Part shown: one piece after another, positions 17,383 through 24,938 of the stretch
Numbering within the stretch: position 1 is the stretch's first letter
How the letters are laid out: each line of letters opens with the position of its first letter
Assembly (NCBI RefSeq): GCF_002027705.1
Contig: NZ_MBTG01000015.1
Location: 62,001 to 126,000 of the forward strand
DNA length: 64,000 nt
Origin: Paenibacillus ferrarius
GTDB taxonomy: Bacteria; Bacillota; Bacilli; Paenibacillales; NBRC-103111
Reading direction: 5' to 3'
The notes under the pieces: generated by a model
Told to the model about the DNA's origin: nothing
Databases searched by the model: none
The model's input: only the letters and a program-made list of their open reading frames with translations
Program-made: the position numbers and the translations under genes

Positions 17383-17805
17383 CTAGCCTTCCAATAACCA
17401 TTTATTTAAGTTTTCGCTTTCTGCCAAGCTCTCTAATCGGGTTACTAACGGATTTACTCTGCTGCCATCGAAAATAATATAAACAGGATACTCGGCATGG
17501 ATGCCGTTCTCAGTCAAAGTAATGGTTGCCTTTCCAGTTATCCAGCCATCGTCCGAGTTCACAATGATATTTTTATAGCTTTTAATAAATACTCCTTTTT
17601 CTTTTAAAGATTGCAGTTTCTGTTCAAGGATCGTTTTTTGGTTTGGATCTATATGGTAACTGGAAGCTTTAGAATAATTCTCCTGTACTAAGTTTTCTAG
17701 ATAGCTCTTTGCAATCATCTTACCTTTTATGATCGGGTATAGATGAAACAGTGAAATAGACAATGCAACTAGAAGAAGAGAAATAATTACAATCTTTTTT
17801 TTCAT
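17383..17805 (-). CDS. Hypothetical membrane-anchored or secreted protein
   Basis: A 140-residue protein. An N-terminal hydrophobic segment (residues 4-22, KIVIISLLLVALSISLF) is a signal anchor or uncleaved signal, followed by a soluble domain of about 110 residues with no cysteines. GGGAGG 5 nt before the ATG at 17805 fixes the start; the upstream in-frame extension has none. The small extracellular domain and mixed alpha/beta composition resemble DUF3139-like proteins, but I would not assign it. It is divergent from the ArsR-type gene at 17968. Confidence 0.65.
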   Translation of the reverse strand: MKKKIVIISLLLVALSISLFHLYPIIKGKMIAKSYLENLVQENYSKASSYHIDPNQKTILEQKLQSLKEKGVFIKSYKNIIVNSDDGWITGKATITLTENGIHAEYPVYIIFDGSRVNPLVTRLESLAESENLNKWLLEG

Positions 17806-17967
17806 TTGTACCTCCCGTTTTTTCTTTTGAGTTTCATTCATTATATTACTTCTTTTTGGCATATTTTCCAGAAAAAAATCAATTCCAATAACCATATCGT
17901 TGACAATCCCAACTAATTTAATTATCATCTAATTAGATGAACGTCAAATAACCTAGAGGTGACACCC

Positions 17968-18573
17968 ATGCAATTAGATAAAATTATCACCTATCACAAG
18001 GCCCTCGCGGATGCGACGCGAATTCGCATGCTGATTTTGCTTGCGGATGGCGAATTGAATGGTCAAGTGCTTGCGGAGAAATTGGGACTGACCCCGGCCA
18101 CAATTACCCATCACGCGGCTAAGCTGCGCGAAGCCAGCCTGATCTTTGAACGCAGAGAGAAGAACTCCATTTATTTCGCGCTGAACGATTATTTCATTCG
18201 CAGCAACGCTAGCGCAACCGCTGAGCTTATTTACAAAAATAAGAAAGGAGAGCAACCACCCATGAATGAAGTGAATGCTAGAAGCAGCCTGAAACAAACG
18301 GTCGTGCGCAACTTTTTCACAGCAGATGGCAAGCTTAAGCATATGCCTGCTCAGCTCAAGAAAAAATTAATCGTTCTAGAACATCTTATAGCGCAAATGG
18401 AGCAAACGCGCAGGTTTACGGAGAAAGAGCTGAACATGTGGATCCAGCAAGTTCATCCGGATTTCGCGACGATTCGGCGGGAATTTATTATGCATCAGTT
18501 TATGTTTCGAGAAAATGAGATTTATGAAATTAACCCGAGGGAAATGTGGGCCAAATGGGAAACTCTTTCCTAA
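17968..18573 (+). CDS. ArsR-type regulator with C-terminal DUF2087
   Basis: A 201-residue protein. The N-terminal winged helix is ArsR-like (HKALADATRIRMLILLADGELNG..., then the recognition helix in TPATITHHAAKLREASLI). The C-terminal 85 residues match DUF2087, with the characteristic LKHMPAQLKKKLIVLEHL and IRREFIMHQFMFRENEIYEI. No metal-binding CxC is present in the HTH. GAGGTG lies 6-7 nt before the ATG at 17968, so the GTG at 17959 is not preferred. Ligand and targets are unknown. Confidence 0.85.
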   Translation: MQLDKIITYHKALADATRIRMLILLADGELNGQVLAEKLGLTPATITHHAAKLREASLIFERREKNSIYFALNDYFIRSNASATAELIYKNKKGEQPPMNEVNARSSLKQTVVRNFFTADGKLKHMPAQLKKKLIVLEHLIAQMEQTRRFTEKELNMWIQQVHPDFATIRREFIMHQFMFRENEIYEINPREMWAKWETLS

Positions 18574-18660
18574 AGGCAGTCATACGTGGAATCGCTTCAT
18601 CAAAAATGATATAGTTATATGTAAGTGTTACATTTTACAAAAAGGCAGGTGAACCTACAG

Positions 18661-18966
18661 ATGAGACCTCTCTTCCATCCTGCTCCGAGCGATCTTGAAC
18701 TATCAACGATCCTACACGCACTCAGCGATGAGATTCGTTTGCATGTCATTAAACGACTCCATGAACAAGGTGAACTGATCTGCGGGGCGATTGAAATAGA
18801 CATCCCCAAATCAACACTTTCCCATCATCTGAAAGTTCTACGTGAATCCGGGCTGATCCATACACGTATGGATGGCACCCTTCGTCATATATCCTTGCGC
18901 CGAGAAGATCTGCAAGCCAGATTTCCCGGGCTGTTAGATACGATTTTGACCCTCGTCAACACCTAA
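18661..18966 (+). CDS. ArsR-family HTH regulator
   Basis: A 101-residue winged-helix repressor. The segment ILHALSDEIRLHVIKRL followed by PKSTLSHHLKVLRESGLI is the ArsR DNA-binding core, and the beta-wing lies in HTRMDGTLRHISL. A Cys in ELICGAIE is the only metal-site candidate, so it may sense something other than metal. AGGTG precedes the ATG at 18661, and weaker in-frame GTG starts lie upstream. It is followed at once by a strong terminator, so it is monocistronic. Confidence 0.82.
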   Translation: MRPLFHPAPSDLELSTILHALSDEIRLHVIKRLHEQGELICGAIEIDIPKSTLSHHLKVLRESGLIHTRMDGTLRHISLRREDLQARFPGLLDTILTLVNT

Positions 18967-18967
18967 T

Positions 18968-19016
18968 AAGCTTCCTGACTCCATGGTTCGCCGTGGTGAA
19001 GGGAAGCTTTTTTTTC
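18968..19016 (+). terminator. Terminator of the ArsR-type gene
   Basis: AAGCTTCC (18968-18975) pairs with GGAAGCTT (19002-19009), followed by a run of T to 19015. Confidence 0.85.
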
Positions 19017-19081
19017 ACCTTGCAAGGGATGTCCATCGGTCAAGCATCTATTTTTTTCTCACGAATAGGGCAAACATCCAT

Positions 19082-19110
19082 ACGCCCTCTAGATGAATGA
19101 CATATAGTAA
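19082..19110 (+). promoter_or_regulatory. Possible sigma-K-type promoter for the YjcZ-like gene
   Basis: CATATAGTA (19101-19109) matches the sigma-K -10 pattern CATAnnnTA exactly, with an AC dinucleotide about 17 nt upstream. It lies 24 bp before the small spore gene. The -35 element is too short to be convincing alone. Confidence 0.45.
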
Positions 19111-19132
19111 TTTTGTGAAGGGAGGGATTAAC

Positions 19133-19240
19133 ATGAGTTGTGGCTGCGGAACATCTGTACCTTACACTGGCACTTCTGTAATCCTCGTTCTATACATCCT
19201 TTTGGTTATCGTTCTTAGTACTTTCGGATTTGGTTGGTAA
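19133..19240 (+). CDS. YjcZ-family sporulation peptide
   Basis: A 35-residue protein with a GGGAGG site 7 nt upstream. It begins MSCGCGTSVPYTG and continues as a single hydrophobic helix (SVILVLYILLVIVLSTFGFGW), the layout of the YjcZ/sporulation small membrane protein family. Two Cys flank a Gly near the N-terminus. It probably inserts in a forespore or spore membrane. The possible mother-cell promoter upstream and the spore genes nearby agree with that role. Confidence 0.82.
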   Translation: MSCGCGTSVPYTGTSVILVLYILLVIVLSTFGFGW

Positions 19241-19371
19241 TTAGACTATAGCGGCTGGAGCGATGCTTTTCGTTCCAGTCGCTTACTTTTTGGATCGCTT
19301 TTACGTTATAATCGAAATAGTTCACTTTGCACGATTTGATACATACCTATTCAGGATGGAGACGAGGAATT

Positions 19372-20385
19372 GTGGCAACTCCGATTTTGACCATTGTGGT
19401 CCCTTGTTATAACGAAGAAGAAGTACTTCCAGAAACGGTATTCCGGCTTAGCGGTGTACTCGATGCGCTCATCGCGGACGAGCTGATTGCAAGCTCCAGC
19501 ACGATGTTATTGGTCGACGATGGCAGCAAAGATGCGACTTGGGCATTGATCGAACGCTTCCATGAGGCAAATACCTTCGTCACAGGCCTTAAGCTGGCGA
19601 AAAATGCCGGACACCAAAGCGCTCTGCTCGCTGGGCTTATGAAAGCCAAAGCTTATTCGGATTGCGTAGTCTCCATCGATGCCGATTTGCAGGATGACAC
19701 CGATGCGATTCGTGAATTTATCGTCAAATTCCATGAAGGTTATGATATTGTCTATGGCGTTAGACAAGACCGCTCCGCTGACACCTTCTTCAAAAGAGCT
19801 ACAGCCCAAGGTTTCTATAAGCTAATGACATCCCTTGGCGTGAAAATTCATTATAATCATGCGGATTTCCGCTTAATGAGCAAACGAACTCTTGATAATT
19901 TGGAGAAATTTCAAGAGGTTAATCTATTTCTTCGCGGTATGGTGCCGCTGCTCGGCTTCCCCTCTACGCAGGTTTATTACGACCGCAAGGAGCGCTTTGC
20001 CGGGGAATCCAAGTATCCGCTGCGCAAAATGCTCGCTTTCGCCTTCGACGGCATCACGTCGTTCAGCGTGACCCCCATTCGCTTCGTAACTTTAATGGGA
20101 TTTCTCCTGTTTCTGCTCAGCGTCTGCGCTGGGATTTATGCCATTGTCGGCAAATTGGTAGGAGCGAATGTGACTGGCTGGACATCTCTCATTGTCTCTG
20201 TTTGGTTCATTGGCGGCGTGCAGCTGCTGGCTCTAGGTTTAATAGGCGAATACATCGGGAAAATATACAAGGAAGTAAAGCAGCGTCCGCTTTTCGTTAT
20301 CGAAAAGGATTTGACCGCGCATGCGACTGCACAATCAGAGCTAACCGATTCTACCTTCAAGCAATCCATTTCAGGCCGGGGATAG
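19372..20385 (+). CDS. GT2 glycosyltransferase (GtrB/CsbB type)
   Basis: A 337-residue enzyme of the dolichol-phosphate-mannose-synthase-like family. The GT-A domain (residues 1 to about 225) has the N-terminal IVVPCYNEEEVLPET, the DDGSKD motif and the DADLQDD metal-binding motif. Two C-terminal transmembrane helices (around FVTLMGFLLFLLSVCAGIYAIV and IGGVQLLALGLIGEYIGKIY) anchor it. Such proteins load a sugar on undecaprenyl phosphate. The GTG at 19372 follows GAGG; the upstream TTG frame extension lacks a site. The adjacent GtrA gene is the expected flippase partner. Confidence 0.9.
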   Translation: MATPILTIVVPCYNEEEVLPETVFRLSGVLDALIADELIASSSTMLLVDDGSKDATWALIERFHEANTFVTGLKLAKNAGHQSALLAGLMKAKAYSDCVVSIDADLQDDTDAIREFIVKFHEGYDIVYGVRQDRSADTFFKRATAQGFYKLMTSLGVKIHYNHADFRLMSKRTLDNLEKFQEVNLFLRGMVPLLGFPSTQVYYDRKERFAGESKYPLRKMLAFAFDGITSFSVTPIRFVTLMGFLLFLLSVCAGIYAIVGKLVGANVTGWTSLIVSVWFIGGVQLLALGLIGEYIGKIYKEVKQRPLFVIEKDLTAHATAQSELTDSTFKQSISGRG

Positions 20386-20389
20386 CTAG

Positions 20390-20836
20390 ATGAATCAATT
20401 AAAAGCATGGTTATCCGGCAGCTTTGCCCGCTTCTTGTTGGTCGGTCTGTTCAATACGCTGGTCGGATTATCCGCCAGCTTCGTTTTCTTTAATCTCCTT
20501 CATTTGAATTATTGGGTCTCTACCTTCGCGGGAAATACGATCGGGGCCATTGTCAGTTTCATGCTGAATCGGACGTTTACCTTCCGCTCCAACGTCAGTG
20601 TCGGCCGCAGCTGGTGGAAATTCGCTATTGTGATTATGAGCTGCTACGGCCTTTCGTATGGTGCAAGTTATCTCCTTGTCGAGACCGTCAGTCCTTTCGT
20701 GACTTCGCTTAGTGCTGATTGGCTGCATAACGCAGCTATTTTGATTGGCAACGGACTTTATACAATTGGCAATTATTTGGGTCATAAATTTTTTACGTTC
20801 CGAACTCATGGAACTCGCGACCACGGGACAACCTAA
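20390..20836 (+). CDS. GtrA-family membrane protein (putative lipid-linked sugar flippase)
   Basis: A 148-residue protein with four hydrophobic helices matching GtrA/DPMS_TM: FARFLLVGLFNTLVG at the N-terminus and MLNRTFTFRSNV after helix 2. It begins 4 bp after the GT2 gene with GGGG upstream, so the two form an operon. Together they would make and flip an undecaprenyl-phosphate sugar for decorating a wall polymer. The sugar and acceptor are not indicated. Confidence 0.88.
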   Translation: MNQLKAWLSGSFARFLLVGLFNTLVGLSASFVFFNLLHLNYWVSTFAGNTIGAIVSFMLNRTFTFRSNVSVGRSWWKFAIVIMSCYGLSYGASYLLVETVSPFVTSLSADWLHNAAILIGNGLYTIGNYLGHKFFTFRTHGTRDHGTT

Positions 20837-20857
20837 GCAGCAAGAGGTGATGTGAAA

Positions 20858-21151
20858 ATGGCCCGTAGAAGAAGCCACAGAGCCATGGTGCCCGGTTCCG
20901 AGCATGGACTTGGACTGCTCAAAGCGCAAGTCATGAAAAATCAAGGTTATGCTGTCAACCCCGAACGACCCGATTTGGTCAAATATGAAGTAGCCCGTAC
21001 GCTTGGCGTTCCGCTGCAGCAAGGCTACAACGGTCAGTTAAGCTCAGAGGACGCTGGCAGAGTTGGCGGTCCTATCGGAGGGGCGATGGTACGTGAACTC
21101 GTGCGCATGGCCCAGCAGCAGCTGTCTGAACAACGCCCGCCGCAGAGGTAG
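20858..21151 (+). CDS. Alpha/beta-type small acid-soluble spore protein
   Basis: A 97-residue SASP. The core KYEVARTLGVPLQQGYNG and the C-terminal RVGGPIGGAMVRELVRMAQQ are diagnostic for the alpha/beta family that coats spore DNA. An unusual 45-residue N-terminal extension, basic and starting MARRRSHRAMVPGSEH, precedes the core. AGGTGA about 8 nt before the ATG at 20858 defines the start. The gene follows GtrA by 21 bp and leads the spore cluster. Forespore (sigma-G) expression is expected from the family. Confidence 0.9.
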   Translation: MARRRSHRAMVPGSEHGLGLLKAQVMKNQGYAVNPERPDLVKYEVARTLGVPLQQGYNGQLSSEDAGRVGGPIGGAMVRELVRMAQQQLSEQRPPQR

Positions 21152-21253
21152 GTTAGAGATAGAAAGCCATAATCCGCCGCGGAAGCACATAGACTAGTAG
21201 CATGCTGCTTGCAGCGCTACTTTCTATGCAGAAGAGTCAGGTGATGATGGCCG

Positions 21254-21697
21254 ATGAATCCCCCAGGCAACCGTTCACAGGGGCCCGATTGGAAATCACT
21301 ATCGGCGCAGGCCGGCGACGTGTTAGGCCCCGAATTCTGGCAGGACATTGCCAGTATCATCCCGCTTACAGGACCACGGATTGATATGTATGAGACACCG
21401 CAGGAGCTGGTTGTTGTCGCGGAGGTTCCTGGACTTTCTTCTCCCGAACATATTCAGCTTTCCTTTCGAGATCAATCCCTTCTGGTGCGAGGCAATCTCG
21501 TTCGACCTTATCAAGTGCCGGATGAGAAGATGCGGCTTTCCGAGCGTTTCTTTGGCGCCTTTGAGCGAGCCATTCGTCTGCCCGGCAGAGCGATGACCGA
21601 GCATATGCGGGCAAATTATCATAATGGTCTACTTATTGTTCGAATCCCCTTGGCTCCGCCGGATGGGGAGAAGGTAATCCCTATTCAATTCACGTAA
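21254..21697 (+). CDS. Hsp20/alpha-crystallin family protein (spore-associated)
   Basis: A 147-residue small heat-shock-like protein. The alpha-crystallin domain spans about residues 45-145 (IDMYETPQELVVVAEVPGL at its start, and the LIVRIPLAPPDG C-terminal strand). A region near GRAMTEHMRANYHNGLLIVRIP replaces the usual AxxxxGVL motif. Placed between a SASP gene and gerP-like genes, it is more likely a spore-coat protein, like CotM or CotP in B. subtilis, than a heat-stress chaperone. The ATG at 21254 has AGGTG 10 nt upstream. Confidence 0.82.
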   Translation: MNPPGNRSQGPDWKSLSAQAGDVLGPEFWQDIASIIPLTGPRIDMYETPQELVVVAEVPGLSSPEHIQLSFRDQSLLVRGNLVRPYQVPDEKMRLSERFFGAFERAIRLPGRAMTEHMRANYHNGLLIVRIPLAPPDGEKVIPIQFT

Positions 21698-21849
21698 CGT
21701 TCGACAGCCCAAAGCAGGAGGCGACACATTCGCCCGCTTGTCTAGGACTAGCGGACGTTATTTGTTTTTGGAAAAGTGAAATGAATCTCCGTTTGTCCCC
21801 ATATAAATAAATGAGACCATTCGGAAATCCAGATACGGAGGGGATTATT

Positions 21850-22068
21850 GTGGTGCGCATTCAATTTCAATCCATTCATATCGATAACATCGCAGAAACA
21901 TCCAGTGTGAATAAAGGGACCAATCGGATTATGGGAAGGCGGCATTCGGTAAAGGTCAATCAGGGACTGGGCGAAGTACATGGCGATAGCAATGTCGTTC
22001 TCGGCGGCAAGCATGCCGTCCATGATGGCGACATGTTTGATCTTAAACCGATGACAAGAAAGAGCTGA
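21850..22068 (+). CDS. GerPA/GerPF-like spore germination protein 1
   Basis: A 72-residue protein. It shows the family pattern of an N-terminal strand IQFQSIHIDNI, a glycine-asparagine turn, then GLGEVHGDSN and a DGDMFD end. In Bacillus, GerPA and GerPF belong to the gerP operon needed for nutrient germinants to pass the coat. The GTG at 21850 follows GGAGGGG by 6 nt. The GerPC-like gene starts 7 bp after its stop. The protein is short even for the family. Confidence 0.8.
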   Translation: MVRIQFQSIHIDNIAETSSVNKGTNRIMGRRHSVKVNQGLGEVHGDSNVVLGGKHAVHDGDMFDLKPMTRKS

Positions 22069-22075
22069 ACGGAGG

Positions 22076-22648
22076 ATGTGGTTCAAAAAGAAAAAAACGA
22101 AACCGCAGCCACGTACATCTATTCCGTCGACGGCAGCACCCACACCTGCATCTCCGCCTTCGAACCAGGCCAAACCTGCATCCCCACCTTCGAACCCCAC
22201 CAAACCTGATTCGACTTCTCTCTATGTTCAGCAACTGGAAAGACGGCTCAAGAAGCTTGAAGATGAACTGGCTAATCTGACCGCCAAACATCCGCAGATT
22301 CGTATTGATACTTTGCATGTGCATCAGCCTGTTTTGGAAAATCTAACATTTCGCTTGGATCATCTCGATATTAAAGAATTGAGCGGCTCCCTGAATTTAG
22401 GCAATAATTTCGGAGCCAAGCCAAATGAGAAGAAAGGCCCCTTGGATGAAGCCCTCAAGCATGTCCAAGTGTCAAAAGACGCGAAACAAGCTGCACACCC
22501 AACTGGCGGTGAAAGCTCGGCTGAACAAAGTACCGATAGCGGAAGTCAGACTGGTGGCGGTACGAAGCATAGTGCGAGCAGCGGCTCCCCACATTCAGAA
22601 CGAACTTCAACCGGCTATCGTTTTACGTCCCCATCCAAGACAGAATGA
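22076..22648 (+). CDS. GerPC-like coiled-coil spore protein
   Basis: A 190-residue protein. Residues 1-45 are a basic start plus a Pro/Ser/Ala/Lys-rich region with two near-identical PASPPSN segments. Residues 48-70 form a short coiled coil (LYVQQLERRLKKLEDELANL). The middle (IRIDTLHVHQPVLENLTFRLDHL, to about residue 120) matches the GerPC core. The tail is Ser/Gly/Thr-rich. GGAGG touches the ATG, so an upstream GAAAGAG may serve instead. GerPC normally occurs with GerPA/PF-like partners, as here. Confidence 0.78.
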   Translation: MWFKKKKTKPQPRTSIPSTAAPTPASPPSNQAKPASPPSNPTKPDSTSLYVQQLERRLKKLEDELANLTAKHPQIRIDTLHVHQPVLENLTFRLDHLDIKELSGSLNLGNNFGAKPNEKKGPLDEALKHVQVSKDAKQAAHPTGGESSAEQSTDSGSQTGGGTKHSASSGSPHSERTSTGYRFTSPSKTE

Positions 22649-22660
22649 GGTGATCTACGC

Positions 22661-23008
22661 ATGTCAACGTTCATGTCGCCCTCTTTCATTATCGGCTCGA
22701 TCCGGATTGGATCCGTCGAAAGTGCCTCATGCATCAATATGGGCAACAATTGGCCGACCGACTTCCAAAGCAATCAGAAAACTGTGCAAGGGTTTGGCGC
22801 TGTAGAAGGCGATCATAATCAGCTAGTTGGAACGCGCTCCATGCTGAACGACTCCGATTTCATGGATATGCTCAATATTGGCGACAATGAAACACCGGAT
22901 TGGCTGCAAGAGATGATTGCCAACCAGGCTCAGGCCTCCGGCTTTACGTCGGCTCAGGCTCACAAGGAGGAACCTGCCGCAACAAATGCTCCGCAAGCGG
23001 CTGATTAA
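22661..23008 (+). CDS. GerPA/GerPF-like spore germination protein 2 with C-terminal extension
   Basis: A 115-residue protein. The first 75 residues align with the family (FIIGSIRIGSVESASCINMG start, then QGFGAVEGDHNQLVG and NDSDFMDM). The last 40 residues are an Ala/Gln-rich, disordered-looking tail not present in its paralogues. GAGGTGATC precedes the ATG. It closes the rightward three-gene set; the next two GerP-like genes face it from the other strand. Confidence 0.8.
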   Translation: MSTFMSPSFIIGSIRIGSVESASCINMGNNWPTDFQSNQKTVQGFGAVEGDHNQLVGTRSMLNDSDFMDMLNIGDNETPDWLQEMIANQAQASGFTSAQAHKEEPAATNAPQAAD

Positions 23009-23030
23009 AGCGGCTGCGGAGCAAGTTTTT

Positions 23031-23315
23031 TTACAAACGGCCAATAATGAAATCTCCCTTGGTGTACGGCGCATCAATGATATCATTGTCGTAGACGGTG
23101 TTCACATTGTTCAGCATATAGTTATTGTCCCCGCTGACTTCACCCATGCCGCTATTCGCCTTGCTGCTTGATGTCCAAAGAATTTGCATATTCGTCCCTA
23201 CGAAAATACCAGAGGAATCACCGATTGTATTCACATGAATGGAATCGAATTGAATGAGTGGCGGCTCTTGTGGAACTGGCAGATACGTGATCGCATTCCC
23301 CCACTCTTTCATCAT
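23031..23315 (-). CDS. GerPA/GerPF-like spore germination protein 3
   Basis: A 94-residue protein with a 20-residue leader before the family domain. Family features are IQFDSIHVNTIGDSSGIFVGTN, then SKANSGMGEVSGDNN and VYDNDIIDAP, the conserved end motif with alternating Asp. Its start overlaps the stop of the upstream paralogue by 4 bp, so the two are translationally coupled. It converges with protein 2, with only 22 bp between the stops. Confidence 0.8.
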   Translation of the reverse strand: MMKEWGNAITYLPVPQEPPLIQFDSIHVNTIGDSSGIFVGTNMQILWTSSSKANSGMGEVSGDNNYMLNNVNTVYDNDIIDAPYTKGDFIIGRL

Positions 23316-23554
23316 ACTTGGGTCGCCACGGTAGGTTTAAAGTCCTGATCATTAATTGGCGCATCGATAAAGTCATTATCATAAAGGAAATTCACGATAT
23401 TAACGGAAATCGAATTGCCGATAAATTCACCGGTACCGTAATTGTTCTTGCTGTGCGAATCCCAGCTCGATTGAACATTCTCACCGATTCCGATGGTGGC
23501 ATTCGTATTCTGATTATTGATATTAATCATGTTAAAAACGATGGAACTCGGCAT
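23312..23554 (-). CDS. GerPA/GerPF-like spore germination protein 4
   Basis: An 80-residue protein starting MPSSIVFNMININNQNTNAT, close to the N-terminus of classic GerPF. It continues with SKNNYGTGEFIGNS and LYDNDFIDAPINDQD, the signature end. The ATG at 23554 has GGAG 8 nt upstream, and the longer in-frame upstream sequence lacks a site. A CATACAAGT element about 75 bp upstream (plus 23626-23634) resembles a mother-cell sigma -10 box. It is the first gene of a two-gene leftward unit. Confidence 0.82.
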   Translation of the reverse strand: MPSSIVFNMININNQNTNATIGIGENVQSSWDSHSKNNYGTGEFIGNSISVNIVNFLYDNDFIDAPINDQDFKPTVATQV

Positions 23555-23752
23555 GCCGCTCACTCCTGTCCACGGATAGCTTTCAATCCGCCGCCCTTTC
23601 CTTGCTTCAAGGACATTGGCCGAAAACTTGTATGTTAGCCTATTCATGTGGCAGCCGATTGGTGACAGTTGCCGGCTTCCGATTAGGGATGAATTTGACC
23701 CTTGCATACGAGTAAGGAGCAATCGAGCATCTTTGGGCTCACGATTTTGAAA

Positions 23753-23937
23753 ACCTGCCAAAGTGCAGGCTTTCTCGATCAAATCGTGTGAAACAGCAGA
23801 AAGCCTGCGATAATGCAGGCTTTTTAAGCTTTTTCATCCTGGGATCGAAAAAAAGCCTCAAAAGGATGCATAATCGCAGGCTTTTCACCCTTTTGCCTAT
23901 TCCAAGACGAAAAAGGATGCATATTTGCAGGAAATAC
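23753..23937. repeat. Array of four TGC-N-GCAGG hairpin units
   Basis: Four related palindromic units lie about 50-60 bp apart: CCTGCCAAAGTGCAGG, GCCTGCGATAATGCAGGC, GGATGCATAATCGCAGGC and GGATGCATATTTGCAGG. Each has an A/T-rich centre and mostly runs into T- or A-tracts and AAAAGCCT-like flanks. This fills most of the 518-bp gap between the GerP-like gene (23554) and the terminator at 24019. It is not a CRISPR array (units differ and spacers are short). It could be a REP-like family or stacked terminators. Confidence 0.7.
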
Positions 23938-24018
23938 GCAGGATAGACGAGCCTAAGGCAGACCGCCAACTGCCAGCTTGGGCATAACTCAAACTGCTCC
24001 AGCAAGAGGGCTGTCAAC

Positions 24019-24046
24019 AAAAAAAACCCTTTCCCACTGGGGAAAG
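24019..24046 (-). terminator. Terminator of the glycine-rich protein gene
   Basis: CTTTCCC (24029-24035) pairs with GGGAAAG (24040-24046) around a 4-nt loop. Leftward it is followed by eight T residues (24026-24019 on minus). Confidence 0.88.
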
Positions 24047-24072
24047 AGTCCTCCTTCGACAACTTTTAAACC

Positions 24073-24393
24073 TTAGAACCAAAGCCCAGGACCGAAACCG
24101 CCGCCAAAGCCACCGAACGGACCACCAAAGCCGCCACCGAAGCCACCGCCAAAGCCACCATAACCATAGCCACCATAAGCAAACGGTGAAGTACCAATTG
24201 CTAACAGATCAAACAAAACCAACGGAACGATAGCTTTAGTTTGTGCTTTTTTGCTAGTTTGCTGAGCCACAATTAATGTATTCCCGCTGATGCGCACTAG
24301 TTTTCCCGTTACACTGGATCCGTCTTTCTTCACAGCTACAATATGTTTACCTATCAATTTCCGAACATCTTCTTTACGAATCTTGGACGCCAT
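24073..24393 (-). CDS. Glycine-rich protein with Sm-like N-terminus (probable spore-surface protein)
   Basis: A 106-residue protein. Residues 1-65 are basic and contain LIGKHIVAVKKDGSSVTGKL and RISGNTLIV, a pattern like an Sm/LSm beta-barrel. Residues 70-106 are a Gly/Phe/Tyr-rich tail of GGFGGGFGG repeats ending GLWF. AAGGAGGTG before the ATG gives a strong site. It is monocistronic with its own terminator. The location next to spore genes and the tail composition suggest a coat or exosporium protein; no function is claimed. Confidence 0.7.
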   Translation of the reverse strand: MASKIRKEDVRKLIGKHIVAVKKDGSSVTGKLVRISGNTLIVAQQTSKKAQTKAIVPLVLFDLLAIGTSPFAYGGYGYGGFGGGFGGGFGGPFGGFGGGFGPGLWF

Positions 24394-24510
24394 GAACGTC
24401 CACCTCCTTCAGCTACCAGAGATACATTGCTCTACAGTGTACGGCTGTATAGGTCGATTCGCTTGGATAGCTGTCCATTCCAAAGAATAAATACGCAGAT
24501 GTCTCTATAA

Positions 24511-24560
24511 AGAAAAAAGCCGTATTTCCAAGCCCCGCAAAGGCAAGAAAAACGGCTTCT
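24511..24560 (-). terminator. Terminator of the yfkK-type gene
   Basis: AAGCCGT (24517-24523) pairs with ACGGCTT (24552-24558), with a T-tract on the minus strand after it. It lies 14 bp past the stop at 24574. Confidence 0.85.
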
Positions 24561-24573
24561 TATTTGTAACCTA

Positions 24574-24798
24574 CTAGGCTTTGCGAATATTGCCCAGCTC
24601 TGTTGTGATCGCATCAATTTCACTAATGCTGAATCTATCTTTGCTTGCAACCATGTTGTACAGATCCTTCAGGTCCTCATATACCTCTTCCTTCACGTTG
24701 GAGGCTTTGATTGAACCGCCTGTCGCCATGCGCAGCTTCTTCTTAATTTCTTCGAACATGAATTCCACGTTCTCTTCCGACCATGTGTTCAAATCCAT
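24574..24798 (-). CDS. YfkK-like UPF0435/DUF1128 protein
   Basis: A 74-residue protein close to B. subtilis YfkK in length and sequence, for example NVEFMFEEIKKKLRMATGG, EEVYEDLKDLYNMV and FSISEIDAITTELG. It is all-helical and soluble. The family has no known function and is widespread in Bacillales. The site upstream is GGGGAGG, 11 nt before the ATG. It lies in a single-gene unit with a terminator. Confidence 0.88.
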   Translation of the reverse strand: MDLNTWSEENVEFMFEEIKKKLRMATGGSIKASNVKEEVYEDLKDLYNMVASKDRFSISEIDAITTELGNIRKA

Positions 24799-24938
24799 CT
24801 ATGTGTCATCCTCCCCTGCTTCTCTTCCATCATTTTAAAGCACCTACCGCTGAATGTAAAATAGAAAGCATGTTCAGAGGAGCAAAAAAGGACTCTCTTC
24901 CAGCAGATAGATCTACTTGAAAGACAGTCCTAACCTTA

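Noticed and set aside
23753..23937. CRISPR-like array
   Set aside because: The units differ in sequence, are palindromic, have no constant spacer length and no cas genes are near.
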